Source: Fodinibacter sp963834965
GTDB lineage: Bacteria > Actinomycetota > Actinomycetes > Actinomycetales > Dermatophilaceae
Assembly: GCA_963834965.1 (NCBI GenBank)
Contig: CAWIEI010000031.1
Span: forward strand, 62,001 to 126,000
Direction: 5' to 3'
Length of the DNA stretch: 64,000 nt
Part shown: positions 39,309 through 47,764 of the stretch, piece by piece
How the letters are laid out: each line of letters starts with the position of its first letter
Numbering within the stretch: position 1 is the stretch's first letter
Position numbers and translations under genes: made by a program
The notes under the pieces: model-generated
The model's input: the letters and a program-made list of their open reading frames with translations, nothing else
Databases searched by the model: none
Told to the model about the DNA's origin: nothing

Positions 39309-40605
39309 GGCGCACCACCTCGGGGGTCACGACGTCGTGGCGCTCCTCGCGCCAGTCCTCGGGAAGGATGTGGTCGAGCACGTCGTCGACGGTGACCGCG
39401 CCGAGCAGGTGGCCCTCGGCGTCGACGATGGGCAGCCCGACCAGGTCGTAGGTGGCCAGCATCCGGGCCACCTGGCCCAGGGTGGCGTCGGGCGCGAGCG
39501 GCTCGACGTCCTTGTCGAGGATGCCGCCGATCGACGCGTGCGGCGGCTCGCGCAGCAGCCGCTGGATGTGCACCATGCCCAGGTAGCGGCCGGTGGGCGT
39601 CTCGAGCGGGGCGCGGCAGACGAAGACGGTGCAGGCCAGCGCGGTCGACAGCTCGGCCCGGCGCACCACGGCCAGCGCCTCGGCGATCGATGCCTCCGGG
39701 CCCAGGATGACCGGCTCGGTGGTCATCAGGCCGCCGGCGGTGTTCTCGTCGTACGTGAGCAGACGGCGCAGGTCGGCGGCCTCGTCGGGCTCCATCTTCT
39801 GGAGCAGCTCCTCCTGGCGCTCCTTGGGCAGCTCGGCGAGCAGGTCGGCGGCGTCGTCGGGCTCCATCGCCTCGAGCACGTCGGCGGCCCGGCCCACCTC
39901 GAGCCCGGCGAGGATCTCGACCTGGTCGTCCTCGGGCAGCTCCTCGATGACGTCGGCGAGGCGCTCGTCACCGAGCGCCGCGGCGACCTCGGCACGCCGG
40001 CGGGGGGTGAGGTCGTGGATGACCTCGGCGAGGTCGGCCGGCTTGAGGTCTTGGTAGGCCTCGAGCAGGCGCACGGCGCTCTGTGCCTCGGTGGGCTCGC
40101 GCAGGCCCACGACGGCGTCGATCGGCACGAGCAGCGTCTCGCCGCGGCGGCGGCCGAGCCGGCTCAGGCCGCTGCGTCCGTTGCGACCTGCTCCGGTGCG
40201 CACGAACGCGCGGGCCACGGCCCAGCCACGGGTGCCGAGCTGCTCGATGCCGACGTCCTCGACCGTGGCGTCGACGACCTCGCCCTCGTCGGTGCGGACC
40301 TGCACGGCCCGCTCGAACAGCTCGGCCACCACGAGGGTCTCGTTGCCGCGCTGCTCGAAGCGGCGCATGTTGACCAGCCCGGTGGTGATGACCTGGCCGC
40401 CCTCGACCGAGGTGACCCGGGTCATCGGCACGAACACCCGGCGGCGCCCCGGCACCTCGACGACCAGGCCGATGACCCGGGGGCGGGTGCGGGCCAGGCC
40501 GAAGGTGACGACGACGTCACGGACGCGGCCGACCTGGTCACCGAGCGGGTCGAAGACGCTGAGCTCGGTCAGTCGGCCGACGAAGGCGCGGGTCGGCGTG
40601 CTCAC
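39301..40605 (-). CDS. PRC-barrel/MgtE-N/CBS protein without a channel domain
   Basis: This 434-residue protein has two N-terminal beta-rich PRC-barrel-like segments (GDQVGRVRDVVVTFGL and RRRGETLLVPIDAVVGL). The MgtE N-domain helical repeats follow (PADLAEVIHDLTPRRRAEV, EAMEPDDAADLLAELPKE). Two CBS domains end the protein (GGLMTTEPVILGPEASIAE, LVGLPIVDAEGHLLGAVTVD). The five-helix Mg2+ channel of MgtE is missing, so it cannot transport by itself. It may sense Mg2+ or nucleotides and control the DUF1003 partner, but this is unproven. GTG 40605 is 6 bases behind TAGCCT, consistent with a leaderless mRNA. Confidence 0.82.
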   Translation of the reverse strand: MSTPTRAFVGRLTELSVFDPLGDQVGRVRDVVVTFGLARTRPRVIGLVVEVPGRRRVFVPMTRVTSVEGGQVITTGLVNMRRFEQRGNETLVVAELFERAVQVRTDEGEVVDATVEDVGIEQLGTRGWAVARAFVRTGAGRNGRSGLSRLGRRRGETLLVPIDAVVGLREPTEAQSAVRLLEAYQDLKPADLAEVIHDLTPRRRAEVAAALGDERLADVIEELPEDDQVEILAGLEVGRAADVLEAMEPDDAADLLAELPKERQEELLQKMEPDEAADLRRLLTYDENTAGGLMTTEPVILGPEASIAEALAVVRRAELSTALACTVFVCRAPLETPTGRYLGMVHIQRLLREPPHASIGGILDKDVEPLAPDATLGQVARMLATYDLVGLPIVDAEGHLLGAVTVDDVLDHILPEDWREERHDVVTPEVVRRG

Positions 40606-40611
40606 CGGGAC

Positions 40612-40617
40612 AGGCTA
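40612..40617 (-). promoter_or_regulatory. -10 box for the leaderless MgtE-N gene
   Basis: TAGCCT on the minus strand ends 6 bases before GTG 40605. It would start the MgtE-N, DUF1003, mrp transcript. Confidence 0.45.
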
Positions 40618-40657
40618 TCGGGGCGAGGCGTGCGGCCCGGGCGCCTCGCGGGCGGCG

Positions 40658-41275
40658 TCAGCCGCGGTTGTTGCGGCGGGCGCCGGCCCGCCCGCCCCAG
40701 TGCCAAGGCCGCCACCCGATGGTCGCCGTGGCGGTCGGCCGGACCGGCGCCACCCCCGACCCGTCGCTGTACGACCCCGGCCCCTCGACCAGGCGTCCGT
40801 GGGGCGTCAGCACGTGGATGGTGCACGAGTGCCGCCAGCGCTCCGCGGTGTCACCCATGGCGTTGAGCCGCTCGGGGCGCAGCACGTCGACCGCGGCGTC
40901 CCACGCGGCATCCTCGGGGCTGAGCTCGCGGGCCGTGGCGTGCACGGTGATCAACCGCCCGCCGGTGTCCTTGCTGCGCAGGATGAGCTCGACCTCGTCG
41001 GGCAGCCAGGGCAGCGACTGCTCGCCGGGGCCCGACACGACGTAGGCCGCAGGCCCGGTGCCCCGGTCGTCGCCGTCGTCGTGCCACACGTGCCAGACGG
41101 GGTGGCTCCTGCCGTCGGGCAGGCGCACCCAGAGCAGGCCGCTCTTGCTGGCCGCCTCGTGGATCAGCCGCGTGACGTTGACGGATGCCGGTGCCGTCGC
41201 CTCCGGCGCCTCGGCTGGGGTGGGCGTGGTCGCCGGACGCTGCGTGGTGGCTGTGCCGGGCTGCTCCTCGCTCAC
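40658..41275 (-). CDS. Conserved actinobacterial protein of unknown function
   Basis: I do not recognise the family with certainty. The 205-residue protein begins with a Thr/Pro/Ala-rich linker, then VNVTRLIHEAASKSGLLWVR. A beta-rich core with several Trp residues (VWHVWHDDGDD, LPWLPDEVELILRSKD) follows and resembles pyridoxamine-oxidase-like barrels. A basic tail ends it. GTG 41275 is chosen because GGGAGAG lies 7 bases upstream; a GTG at 41293 is possible. It is upstream of the MgtE-N gene on the same strand with a 52-bp gap. Confidence 0.6.
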   Translation of the reverse strand: MSEEQPGTATTQRPATTPTPAEAPEATAPASVNVTRLIHEAASKSGLLWVRLPDGRSHPVWHVWHDDGDDRGTGPAAYVVSGPGEQSLPWLPDEVELILRSKDTGGRLITVHATARELSPEDAAWDAAVDVLRPERLNAMGDTAERWRHSCTIHVLTPHGRLVEGPGSYSDGSGVAPVRPTATATIGWRPWHWGGRAGARRNNRG

Positions 41276-41334
41276 AACCGCACTCTCCCACACCTGGTCG
41301 CCGACGCGCCCCGTGCGGCGACCGCGCGGTATCG

Positions 41335-41347
41335 GTCACACCGTGAC
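41335..41347. promoter_or_regulatory. Small palindrome upstream of the lyase operon
   Basis: GTCAC-ACC-GTGAC lies in the divergent gap between the unknown protein and the HpcH/HpaI lyase. A TAGCGT -10-like box follows at 41380-41385. An operator role is possible but untested. Confidence 0.25.
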
Positions 41348-41433
41348 GTGGCTCATGCGACGTGCGCCTCTCGCGCTGCTAGCGTCCCCGGCAGACCGCT
41401 CCGCCCCCGACCAGCCCGACGAGAGGCTCCCGC

Positions 41434-42516
41434 ATGCGCAGCGCCAAGGACTTCTTCACGCCCCTCGCAGTGGGTGCGCCCGCCCCGGTGCGCGAGGTAC
41501 CGGCCCGGCCCAGCCGGATGATCCACTTCGTCGACCCGAGCAACCCAAAGATGGCGGCGAAGGTGCCCCAGCTCGTGGGCTCCGTCGACGTGCTGCTGGG
41601 CAACCTCGAGGACGCCGTCAAGGCCGAGAACAAGGAGGCCGCCCGCGCCGGGCTGGTCGAGATCGCGCGCAGCACCGACTTCGGTGAGCACACCCAGCTC
41701 TGGACCCGGATCAACTCGCTCGACTCCCCGTGGGCGCTCGACGACCTCACCACCCTGGTCACCGAGATCGGCGGCCGGCTCGACGTCGTCATGGTGCCCA
41801 AGGTGCAGGGTCCCGAGGACATCCACTACGTCGACCGGCTGCTCGCCCAGCTCGAGGCGCGTGCGGGCCTGACCCGGCCGATCCTGGTGCACGCGATCCT
41901 CGAGACCGCCCGCGGCATGGCGAGCGTCGAGGAGATCGCCGGCGCCAGCCCGCGGATGCAGGGCATCAGCCTTGGCCCCGCCGACCTCGCGGCCGACCGC
42001 CGGATGAAGACCACGCGCGTCGGGGGTGGTCACCCGGGCTACCTGGTGCGCCAGGACCCGGTCGCCGGCGACATCACGGGGGAGCGAGCGACCTACCAGC
42101 AGGACCTCTGGCACTACACGATCGCGCGGATGGTCGACGCCTGCGCGATGCACGGCATCTTCCCGTACTACGGGCCGTTCGGTGACATCGCCGACGTCGT
42201 CGCCTGCGAGGACCAGTTCCGCAACGCCTTCCTGCTCGGCTGCGTCGGCACCTGGACCCTGCACCCGGCGCAGATCGCCATCGCCAAGAAGGTCTTCAGC
42301 CCCAGCGCCGACGACGTCGCGCACGCGCGCCGGGTCAAGGCGGCCATGGGTGACGGCACGGGCGCGGTGATGCTCGACGGGAAGATGGAGGACGACGCCA
42401 GCCTCAAGCAGTGCCTCGTCATCCTCGAGCTCGCAGAACGGCTGTCGGCCAACGACCCCGAGCTGGCCGCCCTGTACGCCGGTGACGCGGCCCCGGGCGG
42501 GGAGGCGGGCGCGTGA
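41434..42516 (+). CDS. HpcH/HpaI-family lyase (malyl-CoA/beta-methylmalyl-CoA lyase-like)
   Basis: This 360-residue TIM-barrel aldolase belongs to the citrate-lyase beta/malyl-CoA lyase superfamily. The Mg2+-binding acidic motif is LGNLEDAVKAENK, followed by VMVPKVQGPEDI, ILETARGMASVEEIAGASPR and GISLGPADLAADRRM. The opening MIHFVDPSNPKMAAKV is typical of the longer actinobacterial form found in pairs with a CitE-like gene. These enzymes split malyl-, methylmalyl- or citramalyl-CoA, so an acetate- or C5-dicarboxylate pathway is likely. ATG 41434 has GAGAGG upstream. The stop overlaps the next start (GTGA). Confidence 0.8.
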   Translation: MRSAKDFFTPLAVGAPAPVREVPARPSRMIHFVDPSNPKMAAKVPQLVGSVDVLLGNLEDAVKAENKEAARAGLVEIARSTDFGEHTQLWTRINSLDSPWALDDLTTLVTEIGGRLDVVMVPKVQGPEDIHYVDRLLAQLEARAGLTRPILVHAILETARGMASVEEIAGASPRMQGISLGPADLAADRRMKTTRVGGGHPGYLVRQDPVAGDITGERATYQQDLWHYTIARMVDACAMHGIFPYYGPFGDIADVVACEDQFRNAFLLGCVGTWTLHPAQIAIAKKVFSPSADDVAHARRVKAAMGDGTGAVMLDGKMEDDASLKQCLVILELAERLSANDPELAALYAGDAAPGGEAGA

Positions 42517-43385
42517 GCCTCGACACGGCGTACCGGCCCCGCCGCTCGGTGCTCTACATGCCGAGCAACAACGAGCGCGCCCTCGAGAAGGCGAAGACCC
42601 TCCCCGTCGACGCGCTGATCCTCGACCTCGAGGATGCCGTGGGTCCCGACCACAAGACGGAGGCTCGCGAGAACGCCTGCGCAGCAGCGGCATCCGGGAG
42701 CTACGGCACGCGAGAGGTGACGATCCGGGTCAACGGCAGCGGCACCGCCTGGCACGACGACGACCTGGCGGCCGCCTGCGCGGCCGGGCCCGACGGCATC
42801 GTGGTGCCGAAGGTCGACAGCGCCGACGAGGTGCGTTCGCTGGTCGCGGCCATGGAGCGGCACGGCGCCCCGGCCCGCACCCGGTTGTGGGCCATGGTCG
42901 AGACGCCGACGGCGGTGTTCGACGTCGGCGAGATCGCCTCGGCCTCACCTCGGCTGGCCGCGCTGGTCATCGGCACCAACGACCTGGTCAAGGAGCTCGG
43001 CGCCCGCCACGTGCCGGGACGCGCGCCCCTGCTGACCGCGCTGTCGCTCGCCCTGCTGGCCGCCCGGCGGTCGGGCGTCGCCATCCTCGACGGCGTCTAC
43101 AACGACGTCAAGGACCTCGACGGCTTCGAGGCGGAGTGCCGGCAGGGCCGCGACCTCGGCTTCGACGGCAAGACCCTGATCCACCCGGGCCAGGTCGAGC
43201 CGTGCAACGCGGTGTTCGCGCCCTCGGCGGAGGAGGTCGAGGAGGCCCACGAGGTCCTGGCCGCCTGGGATGCCGGCGCCGGTGCCGGTGTCGTGACCCA
43301 CCGGGGCAGAATGGTGGAGAACCTCCACGTCGAGATCGCCCGCAAGGTGATCGCGACCGACGAGGCGATCCGGTCCCGGGGCTGA
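42513..43385 (+). CDS. CitE-like CoA-ester lyase/thioesterase
   Basis: This 290-residue protein is the second member of the pair. It has RSVLYMPSNNERALEKA, the metal motif LILDLEDAVGPDHK, VVPKVDSADEVR, MVETPTAVFDVGEIA and LVIGTNDLVKELG. No citrate lyase alpha or gamma subunits are nearby, so it is not a citrate lyase. In the ethylmalonyl-CoA pathway such a partner can act as malyl-CoA thioesterase, and citramalyl-CoA lyase is another option. It is translationally coupled to the preceding gene. Confidence 0.8.
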   Translation: MSLDTAYRPRRSVLYMPSNNERALEKAKTLPVDALILDLEDAVGPDHKTEARENACAAAASGSYGTREVTIRVNGSGTAWHDDDLAAACAAGPDGIVVPKVDSADEVRSLVAAMERHGAPARTRLWAMVETPTAVFDVGEIASASPRLAALVIGTNDLVKELGARHVPGRAPLLTALSLALLAARRSGVAILDGVYNDVKDLDGFEAECRQGRDLGFDGKTLIHPGQVEPCNAVFAPSAEEVEEAHEVLAAWDAGAGAGVVTHRGRMVENLHVEIARKVIATDEAIRSRG

Positions 43386-43514
43386 TGCCGCGGGGTCGGG
43401 CACGAGGCTAACGAGTCGGTCACGACCGGCGCGTCGAGTGGCGCAGACCGCCCACGTCCCGTCTTGTGGGTGGCTGGTGGACGCAACCGGAGCACGAGAG
43501 CGAGCTGGAACCTG

Positions 43515-44459
43515 ATGGGTCGGACCACGATCACGCGTACGGCGAGCGCCGGTGCCGCCCTGACGGCTGCCGCGGTGCTGCTCGCCGGGTGCGGCACCTG
43601 GGTGCCCGGTCGCGGCACCCCGGTGGCCGCGGGGGCGGCGACCACGTCGCAGGCTGCCACCTCGGCGCCGGGCGAGAGCCCCACCCCCGTCCCGCAGACC
43701 CCCACCGAGGCCCCCTTGCCCAGCACGTCACCGGCGGCCACCCAGACTCCGTCGTCGACCCCCACGCCTCCGGCGCCCACCCCCACCACGACACCGACCA
43801 CGAAGCCCACGCCCACGCCGAAACCCACCTCGACACCGACACCGAAACCGAAACCGACGCCCGAGACCAACCTGGTTCTCGGCGACTCCGGCCCGAAGGT
43901 GCTGGCGATGCAGCTGCGGCTCAATAACCTCGGCTACTGGCTCGGCACTCCCGACGGCTCCTTCGGGTCGCTGACCCAGCAGGCCGTCTGGGCCCTGCAG
44001 AAGTCCGCGGGCCTGCAGCGCGACGGCGTCGTCGGGCCCAAGACGATGAAGGCGCTCGAGGGCGGCACGCGTCCCAGGGCCACGTCGAACGGTGACGGGG
44101 TCGAGATCGACATCGACCGGCAGATCCTGCTCGTCGTGCGCGGTGGCGAGGTGCGCACCATCCTCAACACCTCGACCGGCAGCGGCAGGGAGTACACCTC
44201 CACCGCCGGCAACCAGGCCATCGCGCGTACCCCCCGGGGCCACTACAAGGTCTACCGCGCCGTCGACGGCGAGGTCACCAACTCCCTCGGAACACTGTGG
44301 CGGCCCAGGTTCTTCAACAGCGGCATCGCCGTGCACGGCTCGGGCAACATCCCGCCTTACCCCGACTCGCACGGGTGCGCCCGGCTCACCAACGCCGCGA
44401 TCGACATGATCTGGGCGAACAAGCTGATGCCCATCGGCAGCCGCGTCGTCGTCCGGTGA
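43515..44459 (+). CDS. L,D-transpeptidase lipoprotein with a peptidoglycan-binding domain
   Basis: This 314-residue exported protein has the lipobox LLAGC after a short signal peptide. About 80 residues of Thr/Pro-rich linker with Lys-Pro repeats span the wall. A PG-binding-1 domain (LGDSGPKVLAMQLRLNNLGY, DGVVGPKTMKAL) precedes the YkuD catalytic domain. The active site is complete: IAVHGSGNIPP and DSHGCARLTNAAID with the nucleophilic Cys. It should make 3-3 crosslinks or attach proteins to peptidoglycan. ATG 43515 is chosen because it starts the signal peptide; the ribosome binding site (GAGCTGG) is weak. Confidence 0.9.
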   Translation: MGRTTITRTASAGAALTAAAVLLAGCGTWVPGRGTPVAAGAATTSQAATSAPGESPTPVPQTPTEAPLPSTSPAATQTPSSTPTPPAPTPTTTPTTKPTPTPKPTSTPTPKPKPTPETNLVLGDSGPKVLAMQLRLNNLGYWLGTPDGSFGSLTQQAVWALQKSAGLQRDGVVGPKTMKALEGGTRPRATSNGDGVEIDIDRQILLVVRGGEVRTILNTSTGSGREYTSTAGNQAIARTPRGHYKVYRAVDGEVTNSLGTLWRPRFFNSGIAVHGSGNIPPYPDSHGCARLTNAAIDMIWANKLMPIGSRVVVR

Positions 44460-45142
44460 CGCCGCCCGACCCCGTCGCCGAGGCGTCGCACCTGACGGCC
44501 CGCTTCTGGCGCACCCGGCGGTCGGCGGCCTTCGCCGGCATCGCCTTCGCCGTGCTGCTGCTCACCGCCATGACGATGATGCGCCTGGCCCTGCTCGACG
44601 ACAGCATGGCCACGCTGCAGTCGGATGCCATGAACCGTCGCCTGATCGGCTGGTCGCTGCACCTGGTGCCGTTCGCCGGCATCGCCTTCCTGTGGTTCAT
44701 CGGAGTGGTGCGCGAGCAGCTCGGCGAGGTCGAGGACAAGCTCTTCTCGACGGTGTTCCTCGGCAGCGGCCTGCTCTTCCTGGCGATGCTGTTCTCCGGG
44801 GCGGCCGCCACGAACAGCATCCTCGAGCTCGCCGGCGGGCCCAACCCGGATGCCGCGCTCTTCGCCTTCGGCCGCGGGAGCACCCAGACGCTGATCTCGG
44901 TCTACGCCATGCGGATGGCCGCGGTCTTCACCCTGTCGGTGAGCACGGTCGGCATCCGGGCCGGTGCGCTGCCGCGCTGGGTGTCCTACCTCGGGTACGC
45001 GAGCGCGCTGGTGCTGCTGCTGGCCGGGGGCGAGCACAAGTGGACCCAGCTGCTGTTCCCGCTGTGGGTGCTGCTGGTCAGCGTGGTCATCCTGCTCACC
45101 CGGCCCCCTAACCGCTCCGGCACTCCCGACCCGACTCCCTGA
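44456..45142 (+). CDS. Polytopic membrane protein of unknown function
   Basis: This 228-residue protein has about six helices, among them SAAFAGIAFAVLLLTAMTM, LHLVPFAGIAFLWFIGVV and FLGSGLLFLAMLFSGAAAT. No transporter or enzyme motif is recognised. Conserved-looking loop residues are VREQLGEVEDKLF and RGSTQTLISVYAMRM. GTG 44456 overlaps the L,D-transpeptidase stop by four bases, so the two are co-translated. The gene is convergent with a decayed gene, and the 7-bp gap lies inside the palindrome CTGACGCAGCGTCAG. Confidence 0.65.
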   Translation: MTPPDPVAEASHLTARFWRTRRSAAFAGIAFAVLLLTAMTMMRLALLDDSMATLQSDAMNRRLIGWSLHLVPFAGIAFLWFIGVVREQLGEVEDKLFSTVFLGSGLLFLAMLFSGAAATNSILELAGGPNPDAALFAFGRGSTQTLISVYAMRMAAVFTLSVSTVGIRAGALPRWVSYLGYASALVLLLAGGEHKWTQLLFPLWVLLVSVVILLTRPPNRSGTPDPTP

Positions 45143-45149
45143 CGCAGCG

Positions 45150-45629
45150 TCAGCGGGCGTTGCCCACCGCGTCGCACGGCGGCTCGACGGTCAGGCCGAG
45201 CGACGCGGTCTCGCTGACGATGATGCGCAGGGAGCGCTCCATGGCGGTGGGCTGCAGCTGCCCGATGCCCTCGCCGTGCGGGTTGTCGAAGCAGCCCCGC
45301 AGCAGCATGAGCACGGTGATGACGGCCGCGACGCTGCCCATCAGCACGGACTGGGTCACCGCCGACTACGCACTGTCGGCGAAGAACAGCATGAAGCCGA
45401 ACAGCGCCGCGGCTGTGCGGAACATCTCGGCGCCCCACAGGTTCATCGAGTCCTGCAGCCGACCGCCGGCCACGGCGTTCCACTCGCTGCCGACCACGGC
45501 GCGGCCGTAGCAGATGGGCTGCCCGGTGAGCTGCTTCGACGAGCCGGCCGGCATCAGCTGGGCGGTCTGCACCATCTGGGCGACCAGCGTGGCCTCGCTC
45601 TCGGCCCCGGACCGGGTGTCGTCGGTCAC
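45150..45629 (-). pseudogene. Decayed membrane-protein gene (DUF4239-like) with an in-frame amber stop
   Basis: Two segments lie in the same frame, separated only by TAG at 45366-45368. The first has 87 residues (ESEATLVAQMVQTAQLMP, then WGAEMFRTAAALFGFMLFF). The second resumes at once as SAVTQSVLMGSVAAVITVLM and ends after 75 residues. Read through, they make the last 160 residues of a DUF4239/bestrophin-like protein, with the typical basic-aspartate-proline stretch CFDNPHGEG. The N-terminal membrane part is absent, because the upstream oxidoreductase gene stops 30 bp before the first start. One C-to-T change (CAG to TAG) would explain the stop. Confidence 0.65.
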
Positions 45630-45659
45630 CGTGACGAAGGTGGAACCGCCGGGTGGTCC

Positions 45660-46706
45660 TCAGCCGTCCTCGCCCGGGTAGACCACACCGACCTGGCGGC
45701 GCACCTCGTCCATGGCGGCCATCACCCGCCGGGTGGCGTCCCAGGGCATCGACCAGGTCTCGAGCCGCCCGGCCTCCAGGGCCTGGGCCACCTCGGCGGC
45801 CTCGAACCGGAACCCGTGCGTCGACACCTCGGGCACGTACTCGTCGAGCACGGTGTCGTCGGGGCCGACGAGCCGCACCGCGCTCGCGACGTGGTAGAAC
45901 CGGCCCTCGACCTCGAGCCGCGCCCGCGTGCCCACCACCCGGGCCGGGCACGCGGTCGCCCCGGCCATCGAGCACCACAGCTGCGTTTGCTCGCCGCCCG
46001 GGCCGCGGGCGCTGATCGTCGTGGTCGCGTCGACCCCGAGGTCGGTCAGGGTGCCGTGGGCGGTGATGCCGTCGAGCCCGCCGAGCACGTGGTCGGCGAA
46101 CGAGATGGGGTAGACGCCGAGGTCGAGCAGCGCGCCACCGGCGAGCTCGGGCTGCGACATCCGGGCCGGGCCGTCGGGCCAGAGCAGCTGGCCGTGGTCG
46201 GCGTCGACCACCACGATGTCACCCAGCGTGCCCGCCTCGATGGTGCGCCGGATGACGTCGTAGTGGGGGAGGTAGCGGCTCCACATCGCCTCGGCCGCGA
46301 GCAGCCCTGCGGCAGAGGCGGTCTCGAGCACCTCGTCGGCCTCGCGCAGGCTGCGGGTGAAGGCCTTCTCCACGAGCACCGGCTTGCCCGCGCGCAGGGC
46401 GAGCAGCGCGTGCTCGTGGTGCTCGCTGTGCGGGCTGGCGACGTAGACGGCATCCACGTCGGCGTCGGTCACGAGGTCGGCGTACGACCCGTGGGCCCGC
46501 TGCACCCCGTGCCGGTCGGCGAACTCCCGGGCGCGGTCGAGCGACCGGGAGCCGACGGCGACCACCCGCGAGCGGGTGCCCTCGTGCACGGCATCCGCGA
46601 AGACGTTGGCGATCCCGCCGGGGCCCAGGACGCCCCAGCGGATGGCCGGCGCCTCCATCGGGTCGGGGACGGTGGGGGCGGCGAGGGCGAGGGGTGCGGA
46701 CGGCAT
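45660..46706 (-). CDS. Gfo/Idh/MocA-family oxidoreductase
   Basis: This 348-residue NAD(P)-dependent oxidoreductase acts on a sugar or related polyol. The Rossmann motif is GVLGPGGIANVFADA. The EKP motif appears as KPVLVEKAFT, with Ala instead of Pro. The catalytic segment LLDLGVYPISFADHVLGG and the C-terminal beta-sheet domain follow. The variant EKA is common in the dihydrodiol dehydrogenase-like subgroup, so aromatic diols are also possible. ATG 46706 is 7 bases behind TACGCT, with no ribosome binding site. Confidence 0.85.
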   Translation of the reverse strand: MPSAPLALAAPTVPDPMEAPAIRWGVLGPGGIANVFADAVHEGTRSRVVAVGSRSLDRAREFADRHGVQRAHGSYADLVTDADVDAVYVASPHSEHHEHALLALRAGKPVLVEKAFTRSLREADEVLETASAAGLLAAEAMWSRYLPHYDVIRRTIEAGTLGDIVVVDADHGQLLWPDGPARMSQPELAGGALLDLGVYPISFADHVLGGLDGITAHGTLTDLGVDATTTISARGPGGEQTQLWCSMAGATACPARVVGTRARLEVEGRFYHVASAVRLVGPDDTVLDEYVPEVSTHGFRFEAAEVAQALEAGRLETWSMPWDATRRVMAAMDEVRRQVGVVYPGEDG

Positions 46707-46713
46707 ACGACGC

Positions 46714-46719
46714 AGCGTA
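46714..46719 (-). promoter_or_regulatory. -10 box for the leaderless oxidoreductase gene
   Basis: TACGCT on the minus strand ends 7 bases before ATG 46706, in the short gap after the RIO-like kinase gene. Confidence 0.5.
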
Positions 46720-46734
46720 GGCGGTCCGGCCCCC

Positions 46735-47589
46735 TCAGAACCGGGCGGTCGCCTCCGCCACCAGGTCGCCGACGAGCTCACCAGGGTCGACGTCGAGCCC
46801 CTTGCGCACGAACCAGGTCGCCATCGTCGTGGCGTCGCGCTCAAGGAAGTCGAACCCCTGCGGGTTGCCGATGACGTCGACGATCTGCGGCCAGTCGATG
46901 ATGACGAGGCGCTCGTCGTGCAGCAGCACGTTGTACGGCGAGAGGTCGCCGTGCGACCATCCGTGGTGCGCCAGGGTGAGCATCGCCGCGCGCAGCTGCT
47001 CGAACAGCTCGGCGAGCAGGCCGGGCTCGGGCCGGGTCGACACCAGGCGCGGGGCCGCGACCGGGGTGTCACCCGAGAGGTCGCCGACGAACGACATCAG
47101 CATCTCGCTCTCGTCGAGCTGCACGGGGTAGGGCACCGGGAGGTCGAGCTCCCAGAGCCGGCCGAGGGCGTCGAACTCGGCGGCCGCCCACTGTCCGGCG
47201 ATGACCTGCTTGCCGAAGTCGGTGCGCCGGGCCATCGCCCGCATCTCGCGGCTCTTGCGCACCCGACGCCCCTCGAGGTAGCCGGCGTCGCGGTGGAAGA
47301 GGCGGTGGTCGCCGCTGCGGTAGCGCTTGGCGGCCATCGTGCTGACCCGGTCGGTGCCCGGCACCCAGCGCCGCAGCACGTGGACGTCGGCCTCCTTGCC
47401 GGTCTTGAGCACGCCGAGGTCGCTCTCGACCGCGCCGAGCTCGGTGATCACCCAGCCGGGGCGGGGCTTCGGGCCGTGGGTCGCGCCGTCCCAGGAGGAC
47501 CAGCGGTCGCCGTCGGGAGGTGCGTCAGGTGAGGTGTCGATCGAGAAGAGGGCCTGCTTCGCGGGCAGGTGGAACGGCTGGTGTGCCAC
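46735..47589 (-). CDS. RIO1-like serine protein kinase
   Basis: This 284-residue atypical kinase has the RIO catalytic motif HGDLSPYNVLLHD and the metal-binding IIDWPQIVD. A shortened glycine-poor ATP loop (GVLKTGKEADVHVLRR) and the Lys in TMAAKRYRSGDH complete the site. The bacterial substrates are unknown; in eukaryotes and archaea RIO1 acts on 40S ribosome maturation. GTG 47589 is preceded by AGGAG eight bases upstream, which decides the start over a frame open further upstream. Archaeal RIO1 proteins are of similar length. Confidence 0.85.
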   Translation of the reverse strand: MAHQPFHLPAKQALFSIDTSPDAPPDGDRWSSWDGATHGPKPRPGWVITELGAVESDLGVLKTGKEADVHVLRRWVPGTDRVSTMAAKRYRSGDHRLFHRDAGYLEGRRVRKSREMRAMARRTDFGKQVIAGQWAAAEFDALGRLWELDLPVPYPVQLDESEMLMSFVGDLSGDTPVAAPRLVSTRPEPGLLAELFEQLRAAMLTLAHHGWSHGDLSPYNVLLHDERLVIIDWPQIVDVIGNPQGFDFLERDATTMATWFVRKGLDVDPGELVGDLVAEATARF

Positions 47590-47715
47590 GGAGGTGCTCC
47601 TGGGGAAGAACGGAAGGGGAGGGCTGGGTGAGGGCCCGGACAGTCGTGGACATGTCGGCCTCCTTCTCTTCTCGTCCCGGTTCGGGGCGTGGCACGACGG
47701 CGGATGCCGTTCGTT

Positions 47716-47731
47716 CGCCACCAGCGTGGCG
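47716..47731. terminator. Hairpin after the P450 gene
   Basis: CGCCAC-CAGC-GTGGCG forms a six-pair stem with a four-base loop, 33 nt past the P450 stop on the minus strand. No T-run is present, so the call is tentative. Confidence 0.4.
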
Positions 47732-47764
47732 CACCGGCGCGTCGGACCGCCACTGGATTTCCGG

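Noticed and set aside
45366..45368. Recoding of TAG as an amino acid in the decayed membrane-protein gene.
   Set aside because: No recoding element is seen, the N-terminal part of the family is also missing, and other genes in the window end with TAG normally.
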